Shown here one piece after another: positions 26,324 through 34,574 of a stretch of 64,000 bases of DNA (position 1 is its first letter; each line of letters starts with the position of its first letter). A program made the translations under genes and the position numbers. The DNA is taken from positions 60,511 through 124,510 of the forward strand of contig NZ_KB904749.1 in the NCBI RefSeq assembly GCF_000380185.1, given 5' to 3'. Source of the DNA: Thiofilum flexile DSM 14609. Its GTDB lineage: Bacteria; Pseudomonadota; Gammaproteobacteria; Thiotrichales; Thiotrichaceae. The notes below the pieces were generated by a model. The model was not told where the DNA came from and did no database searches. It saw only the letters and a program-made list of their open reading frames with translations.

Positions 26324-26486
26324 CAGGGCAAATGCCGTAAGCTGTCTGATGGAGCATCTGCCGCCCCTAAAAGATCCGCGTCAACTTGCCAAACTGATCT
26401 ATCTGCTGCTCGAAATCCTATTACTGGGTCTAGCGGCTACCTTGCTACGTGCTTCTACAACAATAAAGATTCAAGCAATTGCCTTG
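26324..26486 (+). mobile_element. Internally deleted ISAs1-family element (MITE-like remnant)
   Basis: The left end CAGGGCAAATGC (26324) and right end GCAATTGCCTTG (to 26486) are imperfect terminal inverted repeats. The interior starts with a transposase reading frame from ATG 26349 whose LKDPRQLAKLIYLLLEILLLGL matches the N-terminal domain of ISAs1-family transposases. It then jumps to TCTACAACAATAAAGATTC, which is the sequence at the very 3' end of the transposase at 63.74 kb. About a kilobase of coding sequence is therefore missing. No target-site duplication is obvious. The chimeric frame runs to TGA at 26489 and is not functional as a transposase. Confidence 0.75.
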
Positions 26487-26669
26487 TGAAAATGATTGCT
26501 TTTGTTGGTATCTTTATGGTATTTTAATTAAGTGTCATTTCTATAACAATATCTATTTAATTTTATTAATCTTTAACTGGATTAAGGGTAATATTTTTTA
26601 CTTTTAAAGCTCGGTGAATAGTTAGAACTTAAACACGGCTCCTATGCGATTAACCTTGAGAGGTGTAAC
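26487..26669. other. AT-rich leader region of the secreted repeat protein
   Basis: No gene. AT-rich sequence likely holding the promoter of the downstream gene; GAGAGGTG at about 26657-26664 serves as its ribosome site. No operator-like symmetry stands out. Confidence 0.4.
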
Positions 26670-27254
26670 ATGTTGCTAATAAAATACTTAATCACTATAA
26701 GTTTAGCTTTACTACTGATGGTTAATAATGCCTATGCACTAGTAGTAGCCCCTAGTTTAGGGGGAACGGCTTATTCCCAAAACAAACCTACGCTTTATAG
26801 TAATCCTACTTACCAAGGTAATGCGGTGGATATATGCCTAACTTGGGCAACAAATTGTGGTAAGCCTGCTGCCGATTATTTTTGTCGTTTATCCTTAGGT
26901 TCCGGTGCGAGTTCACGTCGCCATACTATTGTCTATGATGCACCCCCTACGATTCTGCCTAAGACCGGACAACGCTGCACAGTGCCTGATTGTGATCGAT
27001 TTGCCAGTATTACCTGTAGTACAAAAGTTGTAATTTTTAGAAACCCGACAGTTAATGGAGTGAGTTTAGATATTTGTACTACATGGGCAACAAATTGTGG
27101 TAAGCCTGCTGCAGATTTATACTGCCTCAAAAAAGGTTATAGTACCTCTGTGAGCCATGAAATTGCTTGGAATAGTCCACCCTCAAAGTTATTTAGTGGA
27201 CAAGCCTGCAATGGTTCCTTTTGTGATCGCTTTACTGAAATTACTTGTCGGTAG
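26670..27254 (+). CDS. Secreted cysteine-rich protein with a duplicated module
   Basis: A 194-residue protein with a signal peptide (LIKYLITISLALLLMVNNAYA). The mature part is two copies of a module of about 70-75 residues, each with the core DIC-x-TWATNCGKPAAD followed by a Tyr/Phe-Cys, a basic or aromatic middle, a Cys, CDRF and ITC at the end. The six or so Cys per module suggest disulfides in the periplasm or outside the cell. I do not recognise a named function. It is flanked by an IS remnant upstream and a strong terminator hairpin downstream, so it is a single-gene unit, possibly acquired. Confidence 0.7.
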   Translation: MLLIKYLITISLALLLMVNNAYALVVAPSLGGTAYSQNKPTLYSNPTYQGNAVDICLTWATNCGKPAADYFCRLSLGSGASSRRHTIVYDAPPTILPKTGQRCTVPDCDRFASITCSTKVVIFRNPTVNGVSLDICTTWATNCGKPAADLYCLKKGYSTSVSHEIAWNSPPSKLFSGQACNGSFCDRFTEITCR

Positions 27255-27277
27255 TTATGAGTTTACTTATTTGGTCT

Positions 27278-27309
27278 AAACTAGAGTAGCCTTAAAACTA
27301 CTCTAGTTT
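27278..27309. terminator. Bidirectional terminator between convergent genes
   Basis: Perfect 12-bp stem AAACTAGAGTAG (27278-27289) and CTACTCTAGTTT (27298-27309), 8-base loop, with U-rich 3' sides on both strands. It serves the secreted-protein gene (+) and the binding-protein gene (-). A near copy sits at 29233-29260 behind the paralogous binding-protein gene, so gene and terminator were duplicated together. Confidence 0.8.
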
Positions 27310-27319
27310 TAGGCATTAA

Positions 27320-28099
27320 TTAATTACCATAAAGATCAAAGTCAAAATACTTTTTATTGATTTCGGCATAAGTGCCATCATCACGAATTTTTTGAATCGC
27401 TTGATTAAATTTTTCAGCTAACTCTGTCTCGCCTTTACGCACACCGATACCTACACCTTCACCGACGAATTCAACATCGGTAAAATCACCACCGACGAAT
27501 TCTACTTTACCGGCATTCTTTTCGTCTTTAACGAAAGGAGCGAGTACCACAGAATCGGCACACACTAAATCCAGACGACCCGATAATAAATCTAAATTAG
27601 CCTCTTCTTGCGTTTTATACGCAGTCACTTCGGCAATATCTTTAAACTTAGCGCGTGCAAAATTATCGGCAACGACACCACTTTGTACGCCAACGGCTTT
27701 GCCTTTAGTTTTTTCAGTGTCACTAGGATCAACGTCTTTACCGACTTCGCGCACACATTTAATCGGGGTGCTATAATATTTTTTGGTAAAATCGATTTTT
27801 TCTTTACGCTCTGCTGTAATCGACATAGAGGCAATAATCGCATCGAATTTTTTGGCATCAAGTGCTGGAATCAAGCCATCCCAGTCTGATGTAACCCATT
27901 CGCATTCCACTTCCATGGCTTTACACAGCGCATTGCCAATCTCAATATCAAAACCGACTAAGTTACCGTCTTTATCTTTACTATTAAAAGGAGCATAAGC
28001 GCCTTCAGTACCCAATAGCAGTTTATCCGCTGCTTGTCCGGTTGCGGTGAGGCTGAGAGCTATTAACGCACTAGCAATGAGCGTGGTTAGTTTAGTCAT
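27320..28099 (-). CDS. Basic amino acid ABC transporter, substrate-binding protein (copy 1)
   Basis: Periplasmic binding protein of 259 residues of the ArgT/HisJ/AotJ type. It has a signal peptide (LIASALIALSLTATGQAADK) and then LLLGTEGAYAPFNSKDKDGNLVGFDIEIGNALC, the family opening. DAIIASMSITAERKEKIDFTKKYY and SGRLDLVCADS are ligand-pocket segments typical for Lys/Arg/ornithine/His binders. AGGAG 8 bases upstream supports the start. A close paralogue lies at 29269-30048. The ATPase gene 74 bases upstream is probably in the same transcript. Permease genes are missing from the neighbourhood, so the membrane part must be encoded elsewhere. Confidence 0.92.
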   Translation of the reverse strand: MTKLTTLIASALIALSLTATGQAADKLLLGTEGAYAPFNSKDKDGNLVGFDIEIGNALCKAMEVECEWVTSDWDGLIPALDAKKFDAIIASMSITAERKEKIDFTKKYYSTPIKCVREVGKDVDPSDTEKTKGKAVGVQSGVVADNFARAKFKDIAEVTAYKTQEEANLDLLSGRLDLVCADSVVLAPFVKDEKNAGKVEFVGGDFTDVEFVGEGVGIGVRKGETELAEKFNQAIQKIRDDGTYAEINKKYFDFDLYGN

Positions 28100-28173
28100 G
28101 AGTCAACTCCTATAGTCCTATCGTTGGACGGGTTACATTACATAGTTGTGATAGTAAAAAAGTCTTACTTAAG

Positions 28174-28944
28174 CTATTTATATTGATTCGCTAAAAACTG
28201 CTGACAGCGTTCGGTTTGGGGATTATTAAATAATTGATCGGGCGTACCCTGTTCCTCAATGCGCCCCTGATGCAGAAACACGACTTGAGAGGACACTTCA
28301 CGGGCAAAGCCCATTTCATGAGTGACGACTAGCATAGTCATACCTTCATCCGCAAGTTGACGCATCACGCGCAATACTTCCCCAACTAATTCAGGGTCGA
28401 GGGCGGAGGTGGGTTCATCAAACAGCATAACATCTGGTTTCATAGCTAAAGCCCGCGCAATAGCAACCCGTTGTTGTTGTCCGCCGGATAAATGATCGGG
28501 GTAGCTATCAGCTTTTTGCGCGATCCCTACTTTATTGAGTAGCTCCATAGCGTATTCTTTGGCTTCGGCTTTGGAGGTTTTGAGTACATGCACGGGGGCT
28601 TCCATGACATTTTCTAAAATAGTGCGGTGACTCCAGAGATTAAAACCCTGAAACACCATGCCGAGACGGGTGCGAATACGGTCGACTTGTTTAGCACTTT
28701 TCGGTGCTGTTTTGCCTCGGTGCTGAGTCATTTCAATAAGTTCACCATTGACCCATACTTCGCCGGTATCGGGAATCTCTAACAGATTGATACAGCGTAA
28801 AAAAGTACTTTTACCGGAGCCACTTGAGCCTAAGAGTGAAATGACATCCCCTTTATTGGCGGTGAGAGAAATACCATTGAGAACAGAGAGTTCTCCAAAA
28901 CGTTTAGTAATATTATTGACGACAAGGGTGTGGTCAGTTGTCAT
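28174..28944 (-). CDS. Basic/polar amino acid ABC transporter ATPase (HisP/AotP type)
   Basis: Cytoplasmic ATPase of 256 residues. Walker A is GSSGSGKST, followed by the HisP-type [14 protein letters not shown]; the signature is [15 protein letters not shown], Walker [13 protein letters not shown], and the H-loop [12 protein letters not shown]. The segment with [26 protein letters not shown] is diagnostic of histidine/arginine/ornithine transporters. ATG 28944 gives the usual length; the frame is open to 28992. It lies between the two binding-protein genes, all on the minus strand, but without permeases. The opposite-facing hglS gene suggests a link to lysine use. Confidence 0.93.
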   Translation of the reverse strand: MTTDHTLVVNNITKRFGELSVLNGISLTANKGDVISLLGSSGSGKSTFLRCINLLEIPDTGEVWVNGELIEMTQHRGKTAPKSAKQVDRIRTRLGMVFQGFNLWSHRTILENVMEAPVHVLKTSKAEAKEYAMELLNKVGIAQKADSYPDHLSGGQQQRVAIARALAMKPDVMLFDEPTSALDPELVGEVLRVMRQLADEGMTMLVVTHEMGFAREVSSQVVFLHQGRIEEQGTPDQLFNNPQTERCQQFLANQYK

Positions 28945-29009
28945 GTGTAGTTCCCAGCTGCGGCGAATGAGATATGCTAAGCAATAAAACAATCAGCTTA
29001 ATAAAGCAA

Positions 29010-29042
29010 GTAAAAATCATAGCGCTTGCGGTGAAAAGCTAA
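29010..29042 (+). repeat. 33-bp direct repeat, copy A
   Basis: Bases 29010-29042 are identical to 30248-30280, both starting GTAAAAATCATAGC and ending GAAAAGCTAA. This copy lies upstream of the ATPase gene, which faces away; the other lies just before hglS. Either a shared regulatory site or the scar of a segmental duplication. Confidence 0.75.
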
Positions 29043-29232
29043 AAGTCCCCTCTATCTTGAGTAAAAGTAACACGATAGAAATAACAGCAGTTTAGCTTTG
29101 TGCTTGATTGATCAGCTAAGAAAGTGAGTTCAGTTTCAGCACTGTTCGAGCGTTATCAGCGCTGTAGCGCACCGAAATTCCCTTCTATGCTGCATTAGTT
29201 GTGGTTTAACTGATCGATACTCAAACGCTAAG

Positions 29233-29260
29233 ACTAGAGTAGCCCTAAAGCTACTCTAGT
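29233..29260 (-). terminator. Terminator of the second binding-protein gene
   Basis: Perfect 10-bp stem ACTAGAGTAG (29233-29242) and CTACTCTAGT (29251-29260) with an 8-base loop, directly behind the minus-strand gene. It is a near copy of the hairpin at 27278-27309. Confidence 0.6.
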
Positions 29261-29268
29261 TTCAGGTA

Positions 29269-30048
29269 TTAATTACCGTAGAGATCAAAATCAAAATATT
29301 TTTTATTAATTTCGGCATAAGTACCGTCATCACGGATTTTTTGAATGGCTTGATTAAATTTTTCAGCTAACTCGGTCTCGCCTTTACGTACCCCAATACC
29401 AACCCCTTCTCCTACAAAGGCTACATCGGTAAAATCACCCCCTATGAGTTCAATCTTGCCCACATTTTTCTCTTCTTTAATAAAGGGAACCAGTACGACA
29501 GAGTCAGCACACACTAAATCAAGGCGACCCGCTAATAAATCTAAATCAGCCTCTTCTTGTGTTTTATAAGCGATGACTTCGGCAAGATCTTTAAATTTAG
29601 CCCGTGCGAAATTATCCGCGACTACACCACTTTGGACGCCCACCTTTTTACCTTTAACTTTTTCTGGGTCACTAGGATCAGCCTCTTTACCCACTTCGCG
29701 CACACACTGAATCGGGGTACTATAATATTTCTGGGTAAAATCGATTTTCTTCTTACGTTCTGAGGTAATCGACATAGAAGAAAGAATGGCATCGATTTTT
29801 TTGGCATCGAGTGCGGGAATTAAACTATCCCAATCGGTTGTTACCCACTCACATTCCACTTCCATGACTTTACACAATGCATTACCGATTTCAATATCAA
29901 AGCCAATTAAGTTACCGTCTTTATCTTTGCTATGAAAAGGCGCATAAGCACCATCATTACCTAATATCAATTTATCCGCTGCCTGTGCGGTGGTGGTGAG
30001 GCTGAGAGCTATTAATGCACTAGCAATGAGTGTGGTCAATTTAGTCAT
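29269..30048 (-). CDS. Basic amino acid ABC transporter, substrate-binding protein (copy 2)
   Basis: A 259-residue paralogue of the protein at 27320-28099, nearly identical over the signal peptide and C-terminal 50 residues. Changes cluster in the middle (for example GNDGAYAPFHSKDKDGNLIGF, VGKIELIGGDFTDV). ATG 30048 follows AGGAGTTGACT; the frame also opens from a TTG at 30054. The duplication includes the terminator hairpin behind each gene. Two binding proteins serving one ATPase would widen substrate range, as with HisJ and LAO protein in enterobacteria; this comparison is an inference. Its own upstream region holds a structured repeat. Confidence 0.92.
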   Translation of the reverse strand: MTKLTTLIASALIALSLTTTAQAADKLILGNDGAYAPFHSKDKDGNLIGFDIEIGNALCKVMEVECEWVTTDWDSLIPALDAKKIDAILSSMSITSERKKKIDFTQKYYSTPIQCVREVGKEADPSDPEKVKGKKVGVQSGVVADNFARAKFKDLAEVIAYKTQEEADLDLLAGRLDLVCADSVVLVPFIKEEKNVGKIELIGGDFTDVAFVGEGVGIGVRKGETELAEKFNQAIQKIRDDGTYAEINKKYFDFDLYGN

Positions 30049-30090
30049 AGTCAACTCCTATCCTTGGTGGTATTAAGTATTTGCGTCAAA

Positions 30091-30188
30091 GTAATCGAGT
30101 ATTTCTTCCGCAGCCGCTGTGAATACCTCCCTGTACGCTACAAGGCGGCATCCCTGCCGCCAAGACTGCTCCAGAAATACTCGATTAC
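30091..30188. repeat. Multi-hairpin palindromic intergenic repeat, copy 2
   Basis: Outer arms GTAATCGAGTATTTCT (30091-30106) and AGAAATACTCGATTAC (30173-30188) are perfectly complementary over 16 bases. Inside are a CCCTGTA/TACAAGG hairpin with one mismatch and GGCGGCA/TGCCGCC. It lies between the divergent binding-protein and hglS genes. Confidence 0.85.
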
Positions 30189-30247
30189 CTTGGGATATCT
30201 ACTTGCCTAAATAATGGCCTATACTGCAAAGCAATATCTATGCCGCC

Positions 30248-30280
30248 GTAAAAATCATAGCGCTTGCGGTGAAAAGCTAA
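30248..30280 (+). repeat. 33-bp direct repeat, copy B
   Basis: Identical to 29010-29042; here it lies 43 bases before the hglS start and in the same orientation as that gene, so it may overlap the hglS promoter. Confidence 0.75.
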
Positions 30281-30322
30281 TAAAGCTAGCCTTCTTGATC
30301 TTAATAGTAGGAGAGGAGTGAT

Positions 30323-31693
30323 ATGTTTGATAGTGTTTTGATCAGCCCTAATCAACTGCGGGAGCAGTTCTCCCAAGCATTATCAGCGATGTATCGTACT
30401 GAAGTGCCCTTATATGGGGCGTTAGTTGATCTGGTTGTTGAGGTTAATGGGCAGTATTTAGCGGAGCACTCTGATGATTTACCCCGCTCAGAGCGAGATA
30501 CCGACCTAGTGCGCCTAAGCCAAGAGCGTCACGGGGCTATTCGCTTAGGCACCGCTGCAGAACTACATACCATGCGCCGCCTGTTTGCGGTCTTGGGTAT
30601 GCAGGCTGTGGGTTATTATGATCTTGGTATAGCAGGGCTTCCGGTTCATTCGACCGCGTTTCGTCCGGTGGATGCTAATGATTTAGCCGTGAATCCCTTT
30701 CGTATTTTTACCTCCTTATTACGCCTAGAGTTAATTCCCGATCAGGCATTGCAAGAGCGTATCAAAGCGCTATTAGCCAAGCGGAGAATCTTTCACCCTG
30801 AACTAATAGACTTAATTGAACTGGCGGAGGAGCAGGGGGGCTTAACTGCGTATCAGGCCGATCATTTTGTAACAGAGGCGCTTAATGTGTTTCGTTGGCA
30901 AAGTGAGGCGGCGGTGGATGAGGACACCTATCAACAATTAAAAGCATTGCACCCTTTAGTTGCGGATATTGTGTGCTTTAAAGGGCCACATATTAATCAC
31001 CTGACCCCACGCACCTTAGATATTGATCAGGCACAAGCGGCAATGTTAGCGCAGGGGATTGAGGCTAAAACAATTATTGAAGGGCCGCCAAAGCGCCAAC
31101 ACCCTATCTTATTGCGTCAAACCAGCTTTAAAGCCTTAGAGGAAGCGATTCAGTTTAAAACTAACGTTGGTACTTGGCAGACAGGTACTCATACCGCTCG
31201 CTTTGGTGAGATTGAGCAGCGGGGAGTAGCGCTAACCCCTAAAGGTCGAGCTTTATATGATGAGCTATTAGCACAAGTCCGAGAGCGAGTGCCCCAGCCT
31301 GAAGCTGACCCTAAACATTACTACCACGTTTTGCAGGAGGTATTTCAGGCCTTTCCTGATGATTTAACACAGCTTCGACAAGAAGAACTCGCTTATTTTA
31401 CCTATCACTTACAAACCGATACGGTCAAAGGCGCGAAACAGAGTATCGAGGAGTTAATTAAGAACGGTATTATTCTGCCCCTACCTATTATTTATGAAGA
31501 CTTCCTACCTGTGAGTGCAGCCGGTATTTTCCGCTCGAATTTAGCCGCTGATGCCGCCAATGATTTTACCGCACAGGCCAGCCAACAAGCCTTTGAGCAA
31601 GCGCTGGGTGTGCAGGTATTGGATGCCTTTGAATGGTATGCCCGTATAGAACAGCAATCTTTAGCACAGTGTCTTGCGGTGCTACATGGTTGA
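30323..31693 (+). CDS. hglS: 2-oxoadipate dioxygenase/decarboxylase (hydroxyglutarate synthase, DUF1338)
   Basis: Converts 2-oxoadipate to D-2-hydroxyglutarate with O2 and Fe(II), a late step of bacterial lysine breakdown; the family is DUF1338 (YdcJ/HglS). The 456-residue product has His70 and Arg74 in RHGAIR and His226 in PHINHLT, at the positions I recall for the metal ligands and substrate Arg of the Pseudomonas enzyme. A Glu in FGEIEQRG (296 or 298) is the likely third ligand. AGGAG before ATG 30323 supports the start. The stop overlaps the next gene by 8 bases (ATGGTTGA), and that gene's product uses D-2-hydroxyglutarate, so the pair forms a metabolic unit. Confidence 0.9.
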   Translation: MFDSVLISPNQLREQFSQALSAMYRTEVPLYGALVDLVVEVNGQYLAEHSDDLPRSERDTDLVRLSQERHGAIRLGTAAELHTMRRLFAVLGMQAVGYYDLGIAGLPVHSTAFRPVDANDLAVNPFRIFTSLLRLELIPDQALQERIKALLAKRRIFHPELIDLIELAEEQGGLTAYQADHFVTEALNVFRWQSEAAVDEDTYQQLKALHPLVADIVCFKGPHINHLTPRTLDIDQAQAAMLAQGIEAKTIIEGPPKRQHPILLRQTSFKALEEAIQFKTNVGTWQTGTHTARFGEIEQRGVALTPKGRALYDELLAQVRERVPQPEADPKHYYHVLQEVFQAFPDDLTQLRQEELAYFTYHLQTDTVKGAKQSIEELIKNGIILPLPIIYEDFLPVSAAGIFRSNLAADAANDFTAQASQQAFEQALGVQVLDAFEWYARIEQQSLAQCLAVLHG

Positions 31694-34571
31694 GATACTC
31701 GAATACTATTTAGGGCAATTACGCGCTAGTGGGTTTGCAGGCGATATAGAAACGCAGTATGGAGCGCGTATTGTCGCGGCTACCGATAACAGTATTTATC
31801 AAGTGCTGCCCTTAGCTATCCTGTATCCAAAAGCAGTCGATGATCTAAAGCTTATCGTGCAAGCACTGCAGGACTATACGAATACGGATCTAGCCTTAGT
31901 CGCTCGTGGTGGGAATACTGGCACGAATGGGCAATCACTGAATACGGGTATTGTGGTGGATTTTGCGCGTTATCAAACCGAGATTTTAGCCTTTGACCCG
32001 GTCGCACAGACGGTGAAAGTGCAGCCTGCCGTAGTCCTCGATCAGCTCAATGCATTTCTAGCCCCACATGGTTTATTTTTCCCACCTCAAGTCTCGACGG
32101 CTTCACGTGCCACGATTGGTGGGATGGTGGCAACCGATGCCTCCGGTAAAGGCTCGCGTGTGTATGGCAAAACCTCGGATTATATTGTGGAGCTAGAGGT
32201 GGTATTAGCCGATGGCTCCACACTCACCGTCAAGGGTAATGAACCGCTAAATACCCACCCCCTCTATCAAGCCTGTCATGATTTAATTGCCCCGCATCAA
32301 GCCGCTATTGAGCGTATTTTTCCCAAAATGAATCGAGGTCTGACGGGTTATAATCTCAAGCAAGCCTTAGTACCTCAGTCCGATAGTCAAACCCCACAAA
32401 TCAATCTAGCCTATTTACTAGCCGGTTCGGAGGGGACTTTAGCACTCACCCAAAGTATTACTATAAAAGCGATCCCTCTCCCCAAACATGAAGCCTTGAT
32501 TGCGGTATTTTATGCTGATTTCCTGTCTGCTTTAGAACATATTCCCACCTTACTCCCCGCCGATCCGGTCGCTATTGAAGTAGTGGATGACAAGATTTTG
32601 ACCCTAGTGCAGCAAGACTCTCTATGGCAAGATTTGCAAACGGTATTAGGTGATACCTTAAAACACAGTACTCAGCCGATTTTGGGGGCGAATTTTATTC
32701 AGGTCTGTGGCGAGACAGCGGAGAGTATTACCGAACAATGCGCTTATTTAACTACTTTGATTCAGCAGTCTAGCGCGGCATTCCAAGTGGTGACTCATTT
32801 AGTGGAAGTGCGACCTTTTGCTATGAATGCACTGTGGTCACTACGCACACGGGCTGTGGGCTTATTGGGCGGTTTAGAAGGGGCACGACGCGGGATTCCA
32901 TTTGTAGAGGATGCAGCCGTACCGCCAGAATATTTGCCCGATTTTATTCGGGAGTTTCGTGCTTTATTAGATAGCTATGGTTTGCAATATGGCATGTTTG
33001 GGCATGCGGATGTGGGCTGTTTGCATGTACGACCCCTGCTAGATATGCGCCAGGTAACGGATCAAAGCTTGATTCGACCGATTAGTGATGGGGTAGCACA
33101 GCTAGCTAAAAAATATGGCGGATTACTTTGGGGTGAGCATGGCAAAGGTTTTCGTGGTGAATATGTACCCTTTTTCTTTGAGGCCACCTTATACCCCATA
33201 GTACAAGAACTCAAAGCCCTTTTTGACCCTCATAATTGTTTTAATCCCCATAAATTAGCAACGCCTAAGAGTGATCCTCATACTCTGAGGGCTTTAGATC
33301 GTATTGATACGGTTCCTTTACGCGGGCAATTTGATGCTGAATTAAATACCGAGTATGCAGCGGCCTATCATGATGCGGTGCGCTGTAATGGCAATGGGCA
33401 ATGCTTTTCGTGGTCAACACAAGAGGCGATGTGCCCCTCCTATCGGGCCACTAAAAATCGTAGCTACTCACCCAAAGGCCGCGCGGCTTTATTACGCGAG
33501 TGGGCACGTTTAAACAGTTTAGATACCTCCAGTACTATTCTAGAGCCATTGAGTGAGGAGGTTTATCAATCGTTATCCGCTTGCCTGTCTTGCCAGTCGT
33601 GTAGTTATAGTTGTCCGGTTAAGGTGGATATACCCAAGTTAAAATCGCAGTTTTTGCATACCTATCATCAGAACAAACGCCGCCCGCTACGAGATTATGC
33701 TTTTGCCCATTTTGAATCCTTAGCTTATTGGGGGCGTAAAGCTCCACGCTGGACGAATAGGCTATTGCATAATCCCTTATCTAAGCGCTTGCTGCGGCAG
33801 CTAGGTTTAGTTCACTTGCCCCATTTTTCCACACAAACCTTACATATTCCCTCTATACCCCAGCCTAAAGCGCAAGTGGTATTACTGCCGGATAGTTTTA
33901 ATGCCAATTTTGATCGTTCAGTGTTACAAAGTGCGATTGATCTATTAAGCGCTTTACAAGTACAGGTGATAGTGGCACCAGTATTAAATAATGGTAAGGC
34001 TTTGTATGTAAAAGGTTTTAGTAAACAGTTTGAGCAGGTTGCTAAAGCTCAGGCACAGGCATTAGCACATTATGCCGCACAGGGTTTGCCGCTAGTGAGT
34101 GTGGATGTGGTAACACGCTTACTCTATCAACAGGAGTATCGAGCCGTGAGTGAGATGCTGCCTAAAGTACAGGCGTTAGAGGCGTGGCTTACTCAACATA
34201 TCGAGTATTTGGAGCCATTAAAAAGTAGGGTGCGCTCGGAGAGTGGTGCTTTATTATTACCCCACTGTATGGAACAAACCGCCTCGAAAGTCAGTATGCA
34301 ACAGTGGCAAACACTTTTTGGGTATTTAGGTTTAAAGCTCTCGGTGCGTAGCAGTGGCTGTTGTGGCATGGCAGGACTCTTTGGGCATGAAGCCGTGAAT
34401 GAAGCTTTATCAGAGCAAATTTTTAATACCCATTGGCGCGAAACGGTGGAGCAGGCCACGCACTCCAAACAAACCTTATTAGCCAGTGGTTTTTCCTGTC
34501 GTCATCAGTTGAGTGAGCAGTCGTTTCAAGCACAGCATCCGGTGCAATATCTCATGCAGGTACTAGGATAG
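31686..34571 (+). CDS. ydiJ: D-2-hydroxyglutarate dehydrogenase, YdiJ-like FAD / Fe-S fusion protein
   Basis: A 961-residue fusion. The N-terminal FAD-binding type 4 domain (PKAVDDLKLIVQAL, then VARGGNTGTNGQSLN, then IGGMVATDASGKGSRVYGK) and FAD-oxidase C domain (MFGHADVGCLHVRPLLD) precede ferredoxin-like Cys clusters. These are CNGNGQCFSW, later MCPSYRATKNRSYSPKGRA, and CLSCQSCSYSCPVKVDIPK. It ends in a CCG-type domain with SSGCCGMAGLFGHE. It oxidises D-2-hydroxyglutarate to 2-oxoglutarate. Coupled translation with hglS supports this assignment and a lysine-degradation role. It is somewhat shorter than E. coli YdiJ (about 1,018 residues). ATG 31686 is in the overlap. Confidence 0.92.
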   Translation: MVEILEYYLGQLRASGFAGDIETQYGARIVAATDNSIYQVLPLAILYPKAVDDLKLIVQALQDYTNTDLALVARGGNTGTNGQSLNTGIVVDFARYQTEILAFDPVAQTVKVQPAVVLDQLNAFLAPHGLFFPPQVSTASRATIGGMVATDASGKGSRVYGKTSDYIVELEVVLADGSTLTVKGNEPLNTHPLYQACHDLIAPHQAAIERIFPKMNRGLTGYNLKQALVPQSDSQTPQINLAYLLAGSEGTLALTQSITIKAIPLPKHEALIAVFYADFLSALEHIPTLLPADPVAIEVVDDKILTLVQQDSLWQDLQTVLGDTLKHSTQPILGANFIQVCGETAESITEQCAYLTTLIQQSSAAFQVVTHLVEVRPFAMNALWSLRTRAVGLLGGLEGARRGIPFVEDAAVPPEYLPDFIREFRALLDSYGLQYGMFGHADVGCLHVRPLLDMRQVTDQSLIRPISDGVAQLAKKYGGLLWGEHGKGFRGEYVPFFFEATLYPIVQELKALFDPHNCFNPHKLATPKSDPHTLRALDRIDTVPLRGQFDAELNTEYAAAYHDAVRCNGNGQCFSWSTQEAMCPSYRATKNRSYSPKGRAALLREWARLNSLDTSSTILEPLSEEVYQSLSACLSCQSCSYSCPVKVDIPKLKSQFLHTYHQNKRRPLRDYAFAHFESLAYWGRKAPRWTNRLLHNPLSKRLLRQLGLVHLPHFSTQTLHIPSIPQPKAQVVLLPDSFNANFDRSVLQSAIDLLSALQVQVIVAPVLNNGKALYVKGFSKQFEQVAKAQAQALAHYAAQGLPLVSVDVVTRLLYQQEYRAVSEMLPKVQALEAWLTQHIEYLEPLKSRVRSESGALLLPHCMEQTASKVSMQQWQTLFGYLGLKLSVRSSGCCGMAGLFGHEAVNEALSEQIFNTHWRETVEQATHSKQTLLASGFSCRHQLSEQSFQAQHPVQYLMQVLG

Positions 34572-34574
34572 TGT

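Larger units (their letters stand above)
28945..29268. other. Intergenic region with a 33-bp duplicated segment and a terminator
   Basis: No gene seen. It holds the promoter region of the minus-strand ATPase gene, the first copy of the 33-bp repeat (29010-29042) and the hairpin ending the second binding-protein gene (29233-29260). Confidence 0.5.

Noticed and set aside
27608..27998. Plus-strand frames opposite the binding-protein genes (also 29557-29763)
   Set aside because: Antisense shadows that appear in both paralogues because the coding sequences are alike; no ribosome sites.
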